From the NCBI RefSeq assembly GCF_047149785.1, contig NZ_BAAGBE010000001.1, positions 3,038,001 through 3,102,000 on the forward strand: DNA of 64,000 nucleotides, in the 5' to 3' direction. Positions within the stretch are counted from its first letter, which is position 1; each line of letters begins with the position of its first letter. Both the position numbers and the translations under genes were made by a program. The notes beneath the pieces are model-generated. The model saw only the letters and a program-made list of their open reading frames with translations, made no database searches and was not told where the DNA came from. Of the stretch, positions 28,808 through 37,125 are shown one piece after another. The stretch is from Nitrobacter sp047149785. GTDB lineage: Bacteria; Pseudomonadota; Alphaproteobacteria; Rhizobiales; Xanthobacteraceae.

Positions 28808-28906
28808 GGGCATGATCCTATCCGGAAACCGATTTTCGGACCCGGATCAAGCCCGGGACAGGTTCTTTACGCGAACCGGTAGCCGCTTCGCTTGAAAACG
28901 CTCTAA
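28808..28906. repeat. Composite palindromic repeat at coaA 3' end
   Basis: GGGCATGATCC...CCGGAAACCGA, then CCCGGATCAAGCCCGGG, then the GCGAACCGG...CGCTTCGCTTGAAAACGCTCTA unit. Its right end overlaps the coaA stop codon (28903-28905), so the repeat edge coincides with the gene end. Confidence 0.8.
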
Positions 28907-29859
28907 AGCCGTCTCAGCGCCACCTGCTCGACGACATGGTCCGCTCCTTTCTTGAGAATCAGGGTCGCCCGCGGCCGTGTCGGCAAAATGTTGTCCTCGA
29001 GATTGGCGCGATTGGTGCGTTCCCAGATCGCGACCGCGGTCGCGGTCGCCTCGTCGTCCGACAGCAGCGCGTAGCGGTGAAAGTAGGATCGCGGATCGTG
29101 GAAGGCGGTGTCCCGCAGCGCCAGGAAACGCTTCACATACCAGTCCCGCAGCACCGGTTCCTCGGCATCGAGATAGACCGAGAAGTCGAAGAAATCGGAG
29201 ACAACGGGGACGGCCCTGCCGTCGCGCGGCAGCGGGCCTGTCTGCAGCACATTGACGCCTTCGACGATCAGGATGTCGGGCTGACTGACCTCGTTCCAGC
29301 TTCCGGGCACGATGTCATAGGTCAGGTGCGAGTACACCGGCGCGCGCACCGGCGTACGGCCCGCCTTGACGTCGCTGAGAAACCCGAGCAATAGCGGCAG
29401 ATCGTAACTCTCCGGAAAACCCTTTTTCTGCATCAGGCCGTGTCGCTCGAGCACCGCGTTCGGAAACAGAAATCCGTCGGTGGTGACGAGTTCGACCCTG
29501 GGGCGCGGCGACCATCGCGCAAGCAGCGCCTGCAGCACGCGGGCCGTGGTCGACTTCCCGACCGCGACCGATCCCGCCACACCGATGATATACGGCACCT
29601 TGCGATCGTGGATGCCGAGAAACTGGCGCTGGGCGACGAAGAGCCGCTGCATCGACGCGACATAGATCGACAGCAGCCTTGACAGAGGAAGATAAATTTC
29701 CTCGACCTCGACGAGATCGAGGCGGTCATGCATCGAGCGCAATGCCGCGATTTCATTCGCGCCCAGCGTCATCGGCATGTCGTGCCGTAGCTTCGCCCAC
29801 TCGGCGCGGGAGAAAATCCGGTACGGATTATATTGCTGCTGCTCTGGCCGCGAATCCAT
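28903..29859 (-). CDS. coaA: Pantothenate kinase, type I
   Basis: First step of coenzyme A synthesis. The protein is 318 residues. It has the P-loop GVAGSVAVGKSTTARVLQALL (about 100-120), VELVTTDGFLFPNAVLERHGLMQKKGFPESYD, and PDILIVEGVNVLQTG. The ATG at 29859 (MDSRPEQQQYNPYRIFSRAEW) gives the usual length. It is the last gene of the his operon, 16 nt after hisE; hisE-coaA linkage is typical of Bradyrhizobium relatives. Confidence 0.97.
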   Translation of the reverse strand: MDSRPEQQQYNPYRIFSRAEWAKLRHDMPMTLGANEIAALRSMHDRLDLVEVEEIYLPLSRLLSIYVASMQRLFVAQRQFLGIHDRKVPYIIGVAGSVAVGKSTTARVLQALLARWSPRPRVELVTTDGFLFPNAVLERHGLMQKKGFPESYDLPLLLGFLSDVKAGRTPVRAPVYSHLTYDIVPGSWNEVSQPDILIVEGVNVLQTGPLPRDGRAVPVVSDFFDFSVYLDAEEPVLRDWYVKRFLALRDTAFHDPRSYFHRYALLSDDEATATAVAIWERTNRANLEDNILPTRPRATLILKKGADHVVEQVALRRL

Positions 29860-29875
29860 CAAGCTCGCCCTCCGG

Positions 29876-30199
29876 CTACTCGCGATTGCGCGCGGCCTTC
29901 TCTTCGAGTCCCGACATCGTCGTGCGCTGCGCCAGGGCATCTTCGATATCCTGAAACTTCACGCCGCGAGCTTTCAACAGCACAAGGAAGTGAAACATCA
30001 CGTCGGCGCCTTCGGCGATCAGGTGATCCCGGTCGTTTTCAACCGCTGCGATAACCGTCTCGACGGCTTCCTCGCCGAATTTCTTGGCGCAATGCTCGGG
30101 GCCCTTGTCGAGCAGCTTTCGCGTGTAGGACGCCTCGCCGCCGGAGGCAGCCCGGGCGTCGATGGTGGCGGCAAGATCATGGATCGTGAAACGCGGCAT
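29876..30199 (-). CDS. hisE: Phosphoribosyl-ATP diphosphatase
   Basis: Second step of histidine biosynthesis. The protein is 107 residues. It has the MazG-like helical motif KLLDKGPEHCAKKFGEEAVETVIAA...DHLIAEGADVMFHFLVLL, which supplies the metal-binding acidic residues. The ATG at 30199 (MPRFTIHDLAATI) is the family start. It lies 198 nt after hisF, with a palindromic repeat in that gap, and 16 nt before coaA. Confidence 0.97.
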   Translation of the reverse strand: MPRFTIHDLAATIDARAASGGEASYTRKLLDKGPEHCAKKFGEEAVETVIAAVENDRDHLIAEGADVMFHFLVLLKARGVKFQDIEDALAQRTTMSGLEEKAARNRE

Positions 30200-30302
30200 C
30201 TGTACTACTCGTCTAACCGCCCACACCCTGGAGCGCGATAATTCCCGAATACCTCAGTCCGATCAGGCTGCATTGAATCAGATCAGGCCCTGTTTTTTGA
30301 TC

Positions 30303-30375
30303 GAGCACGATCTATTGCGAAAATCGATTTCACCCCGGATCAGGTCCGGGGCAGGCTTTCCGGGAACATGCTCTA
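30303..30375. repeat. Palindromic repeat inside the his operon (hisF-hisE gap)
   Basis: GAGCACGATC...AAAATCGATTTC, a CCCCGGATCAGGTCCGGGG hairpin, then GGGAACATGCTCTAG. It belongs to the 'GAGCATGATC' family with a 'CCCGGATCAAGTCCGGG' unit in the middle. Confidence 0.8.
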
Positions 30376-30397
30376 GCACTTCCGCGATCCGGAGTCG

Positions 30398-31174
30398 TCA
30401 GGGATCGAGCCGCATCGGCAACCCGGCGCGGGCCATATGATCCTTGGCTTGGCGAATGGTAAATTCCCCGAAGTGAAAGATCGAGGCGGCAAGCACCGCC
30501 GTCGCATGGCCTTCGCGAATCCCATCGACCAGGTGGTCGAGATGACCCACGCCACCGGACGCGATCACGGGCACAGAAACGCTGTCGGCCACCAGGCGCG
30601 TCAGCGGCAGATCGAAGCCTTGACGAGTGCCGTCGCGATCCATCGACGTCAGCAGGATCTCGCCGGCGCCGAGCGACACCACCTCCTGGGCATATTCGAT
30701 CGCGTCGATGCCGGTGGACTTGCGGCCGCCATGGGTGAAGATTTCCCAGCGGTCCGAGCCGCCGGCTTTCGACACCCGCTTGGCGTCGATCGCGACCACG
30801 ATGCACTGGTCGCCGAACTTTTCCGCGGCTTCCCTGACGAACTCGCGCCGGCTCACCGCCGCGCTGTTGATCGAAACCTTGTCCGCGCCGGAGCGCAGCA
30901 GGACACGGATATCATCGATGGTGCGCACCCCGCCGCCCACCGTCACCGGCATGAAGCAGGCCTCCGCCGTGCGCCGGACCACATCCAGCATGATGCCACG
31001 ATTTTCGTGCGTCGCGGTGATGTCGAGAAAGGTGAGTTCGTCGGCGCCAGCGGCATCGTAGGCGACCGCGGCTTCCACCGGGTCGCCGGCATCGCGCAGG
31101 TCCACGAAGTTGACGCCCTTGACGACGCGGCCATCCTTCACGTCAAGGCAGGGTATGACACGGACCTTGAACAT
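30398..31174 (-). CDS. hisF: Imidazole glycerol phosphate synthase subunit HisF
   Basis: Cyclase subunit of IGP synthase, which works with HisH. The protein is 258 residues and a (beta-alpha)8 barrel: MFKVRVIPCLDVKDGRVVKGVNF at the start with the catalytic Asp, VTVGGGVRTIDDIRVLLRSGADKVSINSAA, and LLTSMDRDGTRQGFD with the second catalytic Asp. The ATG at 31174 is chosen over an upstream in-frame ATG because homologues begin MFKVRVIPCLD. It follows hisA by 15 nt. Confidence 0.97.
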   Translation of the reverse strand: MFKVRVIPCLDVKDGRVVKGVNFVDLRDAGDPVEAAVAYDAAGADELTFLDITATHENRGIMLDVVRRTAEACFMPVTVGGGVRTIDDIRVLLRSGADKVSINSAAVSRREFVREAAEKFGDQCIVVAIDAKRVSKAGGSDRWEIFTHGGRKSTGIDAIEYAQEVVSLGAGEILLTSMDRDGTRQGFDLPLTRLVADSVSVPVIASGGVGHLDHLVDGIREGHATAVLAASIFHFGEFTIRQAKDHMARAGLPMRLDP

Positions 31175-31189
31175 CGCGCGCAAATACTC

Positions 31190-31930
31190 TCAGGCCGCCG
31201 CGCGTGCGGCGCGGATCAGCGCCAGCGCCTCAGTCGGATCAAGCCGGCCGTCATAGAGCGCGCGTCCGGCAATCGCGCCCGTAAGCTTCCTCGCGCGCGG
31301 CGCGAGCAACGCCTTCACATCCGCGATCGAGGCGAAGCCGCCGGACGCAATCACCGGAATCGAAATGCTCTCGGCGAGCGCGATGGTGGCGTCGAGGTTG
31401 AGGCCCTTTAGCAAACCGTCGCGGGCGATATCGGTAAAGATGATCGCCGCGATGCCGGCGTCCTCGAACCGTTGCGCGATGTCGAGCGCGGTCACTTCCG
31501 ATGTCTCCGCCCAGCCTTCGACGGCAACCTTGCCATCACGCGCATCGAGACCGACCGCGACGCGCCCCGGAAATAACTTCGCGGCCTCTCTGACCAGAAC
31601 CGGATCGCGCACCGCGGCGGTGCCGATGATGACGCGCGCGATGCCCTTGCCGAGCCACGCCTCGATCGTCTTCAGGTCCCGGATGCCGCCGCCGAGTTGC
31701 ACCGGCATGGTGACGGCCTTCAGCATCCGCGCCACCGCGTCCGCATTGACCGGCTTGCCGGCGAAGGCGCCGTCGAGATCGACCACGTGCAGAAATTCGA
31801 AGCCTTGCGAGGCGAAGGCGCGCGCCTGCTCGGCGGGATCGAGATTGAACACGGTCGCCCGCGCCATATCGCCCTGCTCGAGGCGAACGCATTGGCCGTT
31901 CTTCAGGTCGATGGCGGGAAAAAGAATCAC
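31190..31930 (-). CDS. hisA: ProFAR isomerase HisA
   Basis: Isomerises ProFAR to PRFAR in histidine synthesis. The protein is 246 residues and a TIM barrel beginning MILFPAIDLKNGQCVRLEQGD, with FLHVVDLDGAFAGKPVN, VQLGGGIRDLKTIEAWLGKGIARVIIGTAA and IIFTDIARDGLLKGLN. The GTG at 31930 overlaps the hisH stop as GTGA, so translation is coupled; this supports that start over one three codons upstream. Confidence 0.97.
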   Translation of the reverse strand: MILFPAIDLKNGQCVRLEQGDMARATVFNLDPAEQARAFASQGFEFLHVVDLDGAFAGKPVNADAVARMLKAVTMPVQLGGGIRDLKTIEAWLGKGIARVIIGTAAVRDPVLVREAAKLFPGRVAVGLDARDGKVAVEGWAETSEVTALDIAQRFEDAGIAAIIFTDIARDGLLKGLNLDATIALAESISIPVIASGGFASIADVKALLAPRARKLTGAIAGRALYDGRLDPTEALALIRAARAAA

Positions 31931-32577
31931 GGCTTCCACTTCAGAAAGTTCGAAATCAGCGCGAGCCCGAACCGCTGGCTCTTCTCCGGATGAAACTGGG
32001 TGCCGATCGCGGTGTCCCTGCCGACGACAGCCGTCACCGGGCCGCCATAGTCGGCACGCGCCAGCACATCGGCCTCATTGACGGCGTTCAGGTGATAGGA
32101 GTGCACGAAATAGGCGTGACGGCCTTTCGGTCCCAACGGCAGGCGGTCGAGCACCGGATGCTCACGCACCGGATCGAGCGTATTCCAGCCCATATGCGGA
32201 ATCTTCAGGCTTTCGTCGCGCGGCGAAATCTTTTCGACGTCGCCCGCAATCCAGTTCAGACCATCGGTCGTGACGTGCTCCCTGCCCCGCGTCGCCATCA
32301 GTTGCATCCCGACGCAAATGCCCAGAAACGGGCGCGCCTTGTCGCGCACGACCTCCGTCAGAGCCTGGACCATGCCATCGAGCGCATCGAGTCCCCTGCG
32401 GCAATCGGCGAACGCGCCGACGCCGGGCAGCACCACGCGATCAGCCCGGAACACCACGTCCGGATCGCGCGTCACCACGATCTTTTCCAAACCTTCGATG
32501 CCGCGCGCCGCGCATTCGAACGCCTTCGCGGCGGAATGAAGGTTGCCGGAGCCATAGTCGATGATCGCAGCGCTCAC
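31927..32577 (-). CDS. hisH: Imidazole glycerol phosphate synthase subunit HisH
   Basis: Glutamine amidotransferase subunit of IGP synthase. The protein is 216 residues. It starts (GTG) with IIDYGSGNLHSAAKAFE, has DRVVLPGVGAFADC, the catalytic cysteine motif FLGICVGMQLMATRG, and the His/Glu pair in GTQFHPEKSQ. It overlaps DUF2628 upstream and hisA downstream with GTGA junctions at both ends, which ties all three in one translationally coupled operon. Confidence 0.97.
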   Translation of the reverse strand: MSAAIIDYGSGNLHSAAKAFECAARGIEGLEKIVVTRDPDVVFRADRVVLPGVGAFADCRRGLDALDGMVQALTEVVRDKARPFLGICVGMQLMATRGREHVTTDGLNWIAGDVEKISPRDESLKIPHMGWNTLDPVREHPVLDRLPLGPKGRHAYFVHSYHLNAVNEADVLARADYGGPVTAVVGRDTAIGTQFHPEKSQRFGLALISNFLKWKP

Positions 32578-33089
32578 CGCGGCATCCCGGGTTGCGGGAA
32601 CAGGCCGACAATGTCCCCGCGCGGCAACTGCGGCGGCTGGCGCGGACCATTACGGGTCGGCGGCGGCGCGCCGCGGTCGACGGTCGTCGGATCGAAATCC
32701 AGACCTCGCATCGTCGTCCAGCGATCGAAAAAGCGGCGCTCTGCGGCCTCTCGATCATCTGCGACAACGACGCCGAGCTGACGCCATTTGCGTCGCGACA
32801 GCGTCCACCGCCGCAAGCTCACCGCTTCCAGTCCCATCAAGAGGGCGATGACGGCCATCACCGCGAAGCGTATTCCCCCGCTGGCGCGCAGCAGGCTGAG
32901 CATGACCTCCACCACGATCGAGAGCATCATATATCCAGCAAATGCCAGCCAAAGCCGTTGATAAAGCAACCACAGCGGACCGAATACGAAGGCCCAGAAC
33001 GAAAAGCCGTCGCGCACGAACACGAACCGGTCCGTCGCGCCGCGGATATCCCCGTCGGCAGACGGCGCATGGACAGTATAGACCGGCAT
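32574..33089 (-). CDS. DUF2628 domain-containing membrane protein in his operon
   Basis: 171 residues. The N-terminal half has FVRDGFSFWAFVFGPLWLLYQRLWL, the typical DUF2628 pattern. Further hydrophobic segments follow (about 48-66 and 75-92), and the tail is polar and Pro-rich. It is likely an inner-membrane protein. It sits between hisB and hisH with a 4-nt overlap into hisH; this position is shared by rhizobiales his operons, but no biochemical role in histidine synthesis is known. Confidence 0.85.
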   Translation of the reverse strand: MPVYTVHAPSADGDIRGATDRFVFVRDGFSFWAFVFGPLWLLYQRLWLAFAGYMMLSIVVEVMLSLLRASGGIRFAVMAVIALLMGLEAVSLRRWTLSRRKWRQLGVVVADDREAAERRFFDRWTTMRGLDFDPTTVDRGAPPPTRNGPRQPPQLPRGDIVGLFPQPGMPR

Positions 33090-33115
33090 TTGTACCTCCG
33101 CCGACGACAGGGCGA

Positions 33116-33709
33116 TCAGCCGCCGAGCTGACCTTTGGTTGACGGCACTTCGCCTGCGGCGCGCGGGTCGATCGCCACCGCCGCGCGAAGCGCCCGCGCC
33201 AGACCCTTGAAGCAGGATTCGGCGATATGATGGCTGTTCTCGCCATATAGGGTCTCAACGTGCAAAGTCACGCCCGCATTGACCGCAAAGGCATTGAACC
33301 ATTCCCGCACCAGTTCGGTGTCGAATGCGCCGACCTTGTCGCGGGGAAACTCGACCTTGAACACGAGCACCGGACGACCCGAAATGTCGATCACGACGCG
33401 GGTCAGCGTCTCGTCCATGGGCATGTGAACGCCGGCGTAGCGGGTGATGCCGGCCATGGTGCCGAGCGCCTGCTTCACGGCCTGCCCCAGCGCGATGCCG
33501 ACATCTTCGGTGGTGTGGTGATGATCGACGTGGAGGTCGCCGTCGGCCTTGACCGTGATGTCGATGCGCGAATGTCGGGCAAGCAGATCCAGCATGTGAT
33601 CAAAAAAGCCGATGCCGGTGGCAACGCTGGACGCACCGGAGCCATCGAGGTTGACCGCGACCTCGATGTCGGTTTCCTTGGTTTTGCGCTTGATGGTAGC
33701 CGTGCGCAT
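33116..33709 (-). CDS. hisB: Imidazoleglycerol-phosphate dehydratase
   Basis: Manganese-dependent dehydratase of histidine biosynthesis. The protein is 197 residues and a single-domain (non-fused) form. It opens MRTATIKRKTKETDIEVAVNLDG. Metal-ligand motifs are GFFDHMLDLLARH, DGDLHVDHHHTTEDVGIALG, and the second half repeat GENSHHIAESCFKGLARAL. It is first in the operon hisB-DUF2628-hisH-hisA-hisF-hisE-coaA and divergent from hslV. Confidence 0.97.
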   Translation of the reverse strand: MRTATIKRKTKETDIEVAVNLDGSGASSVATGIGFFDHMLDLLARHSRIDITVKADGDLHVDHHHTTEDVGIALGQAVKQALGTMAGITRYAGVHMPMDETLTRVVIDISGRPVLVFKVEFPRDKVGAFDTELVREWFNAFAVNAGVTLHVETLYGENSHHIAESCFKGLARALRAAVAIDPRAAGEVPSTKGQLGG

Positions 33710-33931
33710 GTATCGGGCTCTCCGCGTCGCGCATGATCCGCCAAACGGGCGCCCGGATCATACGGGTCCTGAACGGGGTCCTTTTAACAGGCTCATGCCT
33801 CCTTCGCTACTGCGAGACGCCGCCTTTAGCGGGGCTTCTTCGCGCCATGGTGACCGGAATCCGTCAGTCCGAACGCCGATTGCAACGTCCCGTCGTAATG
33901 CCTAAATCTGGCGGATCACGAAGGGGGTCAG

Positions 33932-34486
33932 ATGCAAGCATCACAGCCGGAGGTCTGGCACGGCACCACGATCCTGACCGTCCGCAAGGGCGGCAAGGTC
34001 GTCATTGGCGGAGACGGCCAGGTCTCGATCGGACAGACCGTCATCAAATCCAATGCGAAGAAGGTCCGGAAGCTCGGTAAAGGCGACGTGATCGGCGGGT
34101 TCGCGGGCGCCACCGCCGACGCTTTCACGCTGTTCGAGCGGCTGGAAAGCAAGCTCGAGCAATACCCCGGCCAGCTCACCCGCGCCGCGGTCGAACTCGC
34201 CAAGGACTGGCGCACCGACCGTTACCTGCGGCGGCTCGAAGCCATGATGCTCGTCGCCGACAAGGATGTGTCGCTGGTCCTGACCGGCACCGGGGACGTT
34301 CTGGAGCCGGAGGCCGGCGTGATGGCGATCGGTTCCGGCGGCAACTACGCGCTGTCAGCCGCGCGGGCTTTGATCGACTCCGACAAGGACGCGGAAACCA
34401 TCGTCCGCCGCTCGCTCGATATCGCCGCCGACATCTGCGTTTATACCAACCGAAATGTCACGATCGAGACGCTGGCGGCGGGCTGA
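33932..34486 (+). CDS. hslV: ATP-dependent protease subunit HslV
   Basis: Proteasome-like peptidase subunit that assembles with HslU. The protein is 184 residues. The N-terminal extension MQASQPEVWHG precedes the mature start TTILTVRKGGKVVIGGDGQVS, whose first Thr is the nucleophile after processing. Further motifs are GFAGATADAFTLFERLE and GSGGNYALSAARAL. In the upstream region, GATTG-N18-CCTAAAT (about 33879-33907) resembles a weak sigma-32 promoter. hslU follows after the DUF2585 gene. Confidence 0.96.
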   Translation: MQASQPEVWHGTTILTVRKGGKVVIGGDGQVSIGQTVIKSNAKKVRKLGKGDVIGGFAGATADAFTLFERLESKLEQYPGQLTRAAVELAKDWRTDRYLRRLEAMMLVADKDVSLVLTGTGDVLEPEAGVMAIGSGGNYALSAARALIDSDKDAETIVRRSLDIAADICVYTNRNVTIETLAAG

Positions 34487-34490
34487 CCCT

Positions 34491-35096
34491 ATGCCCGTTC
34501 ATACTGGGTCCGTTCATCCGTCGCGCGGTCTCTCCGTGCCCACTGGCGCATTGGTCGCCCTCGGCCTGCTGATCGTGCAGGCCGCGATCCTTTACGCCAT
34601 GGGGCGGGTCCCGATCTGCACCTGCGGCTACGTCAAGTTCTGGCACGGCGTGGTGCAGAGTTCCGAGAATTCGCAGCACCTCACCGACTGGTACACCTTC
34701 TCCCACATCATCCATGGATTTCTGTTTTACGGCGCGGCCTGGCTGGTCCTGCCCCGCCCCCCATGGATCGCCCGCCTTCTGATCGCGATCGCGATCGAGG
34801 GCGCATGGGAGATCGTGGAGAACTCGCCCTGGATCATCGATCGCTATCGCGCAGCGACGATCTCCCTGGACTACTATGGCGACAGCATCGTCAATTCGCT
34901 GTCCGATACGCTCGCCATGATCGCGGGATTCGTGCTCGCGCGCAAACTGCCGATTGCCTTGACGATCGTTCTGGCGATTCTGCTGGAAGTACTGGTCGGA
35001 CTGCATATCCGCGACAACCTGACGCTCAACGTCATCATGCTGATCCACCCGTTCGAAGCCATCCGGCACTGGCAGGCCGGACCGCCCATCATCTGA
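34491..35096 (+). CDS. DUF2585 (UPF0314) family membrane protein
   Basis: 201 residues with several hydrophobic segments (about 16-35 ALVALGLLIVQAAILYAMG, 70-90, 140-158, 160-176). It has the family wording CTCGYVKFWHGVVQSSENSQHLTDWYTFSHIIHG and GAWEIVENSPWIIDRYR. Function is unknown; the acidic/histidine-rich conserved core hints at an enzymatic or metal-binding site in the membrane, which is inference. It lies 4 nt after hslV and 39 nt before hslU, so it is embedded in the hslVU operon. Confidence 0.88.
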   Translation: MPVHTGSVHPSRGLSVPTGALVALGLLIVQAAILYAMGRVPICTCGYVKFWHGVVQSSENSQHLTDWYTFSHIIHGFLFYGAAWLVLPRPPWIARLLIAIAIEGAWEIVENSPWIIDRYRAATISLDYYGDSIVNSLSDTLAMIAGFVLARKLPIALTIVLAILLEVLVGLHIRDNLTLNVIMLIHPFEAIRHWQAGPPII

Positions 35097-35135
35097 CCGC
35101 TTGTTACCGCAACGTTTCACCATATCTTCGAGATC

Positions 35136-36437
35136 ATGATGCACTTCTCTCCTCGCGAAATCGTTTCCGAACTCGACCGTTTCATCGTCGGCCAGACCGA
35201 CGCCAAGCGCGCCGTCTCCATCGCCTTGCGCAATCGCTGGCGGCGCCAGCAGTTGACCGGACCGCTGCGCGAGGAAGTGCTGCCGAAAAACATCCTGATG
35301 ATCGGCCCGACCGGCGTCGGCAAGACCGAGATCGCGCGGCGTCTGGCCAAGCTGGCGAACGCACCGTTCCTCAAGGTCGAAGCGACGAAGTTCACCGAAG
35401 TCGGATATGTCGGACGCGACGTCGAACAGATCGTTCGCGATCTCGTGGAGGTCGCGATCAACCAGACCCGCGAGCGCAAGCGCAAGGACGTTCAGGCGCG
35501 CGCCCAGCTTGCCGCCGAGGAGCGCGTGCTCGATGCGCTGGTGGGAGCTAATTCCAGCGCTGCCACCCGCGATTCCTTTCGCAAAAAGCTGCGGGCCGGC
35601 GAACTCAACGACAAGGAAATCGAGATCGAGACCCAATCCTCCGGCGGATCGCCGATGTTCGAGATACCGGGGATGCCCGGTGCGCAGGTCGGCGCGATCT
35701 CGATCGGCGATATCTTCGGCAAGATGGGCGGGCGGACCAAGACCCGCCGGCTGACCGTTGAAGACTCCCACGAAATCCTGGTCAACGAGGAATCCGACAA
35801 GCTGCTCGATACCGATCAGCTCACGCAGGAGGCGATCGCCGCGGTCGAGAACAACGGCATCGTGTTTCTCGACGAGATCGACAAGATCTGCGTGCGGGAC
35901 GGCCGCAGCGGCGGCGACGTGTCGCGCGAAGGCGTGCAGCGCGACCTGCTGCCGCTGATCGAGGGAACGACGGTCTCCACCAAGCACGGCGCGGTCAAGA
36001 CCGACCACATCCTGTTCATCGCGTCAGGCGCGTTTCACATCGCCAAGCCGTCGGACCTGCTGCCCGAATTGCAAGGCCGGCTGCCGATCCGCGTCGAACT
36101 GGACGCTCTGACGCGCGACGACATGCGGCGCATCCTGACCGAACCGGAGGCCTCGCTTCTCAAGCAGTATATCGCCTTGATGCAGACCGAAGGCGTCACG
36201 CTCGACTTCTCCGACGACGCCATCGATGCGCTTGCGGATATTGCAGTCGCGGTGAATTCCACCGTCGAGAATATCGGCGCGCGTCGACTGCAGACGGTGA
36301 TGGAGCGGGTGCTCGACGATATCTCGTTCTCGGCCCCCGATCGTAATGGAGAGACGATCCGCATCGACGCCGCATACGTTCAGAAGCACGTCGGCGATCT
36401 GGCGAAGAATGCCGATCTGAGCAGATTCATTCTCTAG
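35136..36437 (+). CDS. hslU: ATP-dependent protease ATPase subunit HslU
   Basis: AAA+ unfoldase that feeds HslV. The protein is 433 residues. Order: FSPREIVSELDRFIVGQTDAKRAVSIALRNRWRR, Walker A MIGPTGVGKTEIARRLAKL, the I-domain (about 110-230), Walker B GIVFLDEIDKIC, sensor IASGAFHIAKPSDLLPELQGRLPIRVEL, and the C-terminal HslV-docking tail NADLSRFIL. The stop codon is immediately followed by an inverted-repeat element (36438). Confidence 0.97.
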   Translation: MMHFSPREIVSELDRFIVGQTDAKRAVSIALRNRWRRQQLTGPLREEVLPKNILMIGPTGVGKTEIARRLAKLANAPFLKVEATKFTEVGYVGRDVEQIVRDLVEVAINQTRERKRKDVQARAQLAAEERVLDALVGANSSAATRDSFRKKLRAGELNDKEIEIETQSSGGSPMFEIPGMPGAQVGAISIGDIFGKMGGRTKTRRLTVEDSHEILVNEESDKLLDTDQLTQEAIAAVENNGIVFLDEIDKICVRDGRSGGDVSREGVQRDLLPLIEGTTVSTKHGAVKTDHILFIASGAFHIAKPSDLLPELQGRLPIRVELDALTRDDMRRILTEPEASLLKQYIALMQTEGVTLDFSDDAIDALADIAVAVNSTVENIGARRLQTVMERVLDDISFSAPDRNGETIRIDAAYVQKHVGDLAKNADLSRFIL

Positions 36438-36548
36438 GTTAACAGGCTGTTGAAAAAGTGAACGAGGTTCCCGTTCCGATTCGGTTTCGTTCACGTCTGG
36501 ATTCGGATGCGTTCATGGTCAAACGGACTTTTTCAACAGCCTGCTAAC
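36438..36548. mobile_element. 111-bp inverted-repeat element (MITE-like) between hslU and smr
   Basis: Terminal inverted repeats of 22 bp (36438-36459 and 36527-36548) match at 21 of 22 positions; the core is CAGGCTGTTGAAAAAGT / ACTTTTTCAACAGCCTG. The inside has no gene but holds a second pair, GTGAACGA / CGTTCAC. The left end starts right after the hslU stop codon, and the right end contains the smr stop codon. The ends resemble those of IS1182/IS5-type insertion sequences, so a non-autonomous derivative is likely; it could also work as a two-way transcript end. Confidence 0.75.
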
Positions 36549-37125
36549 TCCGCGCGCGTCGCAAGCGGACATACAACGCGCCCTCGCCGCCATGGCCGAC
36601 ATGCGCCTCATCGAAGCCGGCGACCAGCGAGCGGAACTCCGGGAGGGCTAACCACTGCGGGACCCTCCGACGAAGCACGCCTGGTTCGGCGATTGTATCC
36701 GTCGCGCGGCCCTTGCCGGTAATGACGAGTACAAAAGTGAAGCCATCGCCCGAGGCCTTCTGCAAAAAGTGGAGCAGAGCGCGATGCGCGCGCGCCTGGG
36801 TCAGGCCATGCAGATCGATCCGTGCATCGATGTCTTTGCGTCCCCGCGACAGTTGCGATCGCTCGCGTCGTGTGAGCGATACGGGCGGCGGAGCTTTGGT
36901 CCTTCCGACTTTGGCGAGGCCGGGCGCCGCCGGCTTCGGCGCCGAAGCGGACGGCGCCGCGATGCTTGCTGCCTCGCGCGATCTCACGGAAACTCCAGTC
37001 GACCGAGGGCGTTTGCGTAACGGTTTCGCCTGTGCGGCAACGCTCTCCCACAATCGCTGCTCCTCCTCGGTGAGCGCACGCTGACGGCGCGACCTTCCGG
37101 GTGATTCCGGTGGCGGGTGCTTCAT
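36544..37125 (-). CDS. Smr/MutS2-C-terminal domain protein
   Basis: 193 residues. The basic, low-complexity N-terminal half (about 1-90) is followed by a Smr domain: DIDARIDLHGLTQARAHRALLHFLQKA, VLVITGKGRATD and GVLRRRVPQWLALPEFRSLVAGFDEAHVGHGGEGALYVRLRR. The DLHG and TGKG motifs define the family, whose members are DNA/RNA nicking nucleases or nucleic-acid binders. Its stop codon lies inside the inverted-repeat element. It overlaps mltA by 4 nt; smr-mltA-tim44 is a conserved alphaproteobacterial cluster near the origin. Confidence 0.93.
   Translation of the reverse strand: MKHPPPESPGRSRRQRALTEEEQRLWESVAAQAKPLRKRPRSTGVSVRSREAASIAAPSASAPKPAAPGLAKVGRTKAPPPVSLTRRERSQLSRGRKDIDARIDLHGLTQARAHRALLHFLQKASGDGFTFVLVITGKGRATDTIAEPGVLRRRVPQWLALPEFRSLVAGFDEAHVGHGGEGALYVRLRRARS

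Noticed and set aside
33731..33759. ATGATCCG / CGGATCAT inverted repeat between hisB and hslV as an operator
   Set aside because: No known regulator motif fits and arms of 8 bp over a 13-nt centre could be chance or a repeat remnant.
33879..33907. Sigma-32 promoter for hslVU
   Set aside because: GATTG-N18-CCTAAAT deviates in the key C of CTTG and in the -10; kept only as a remark in the hslV entry.
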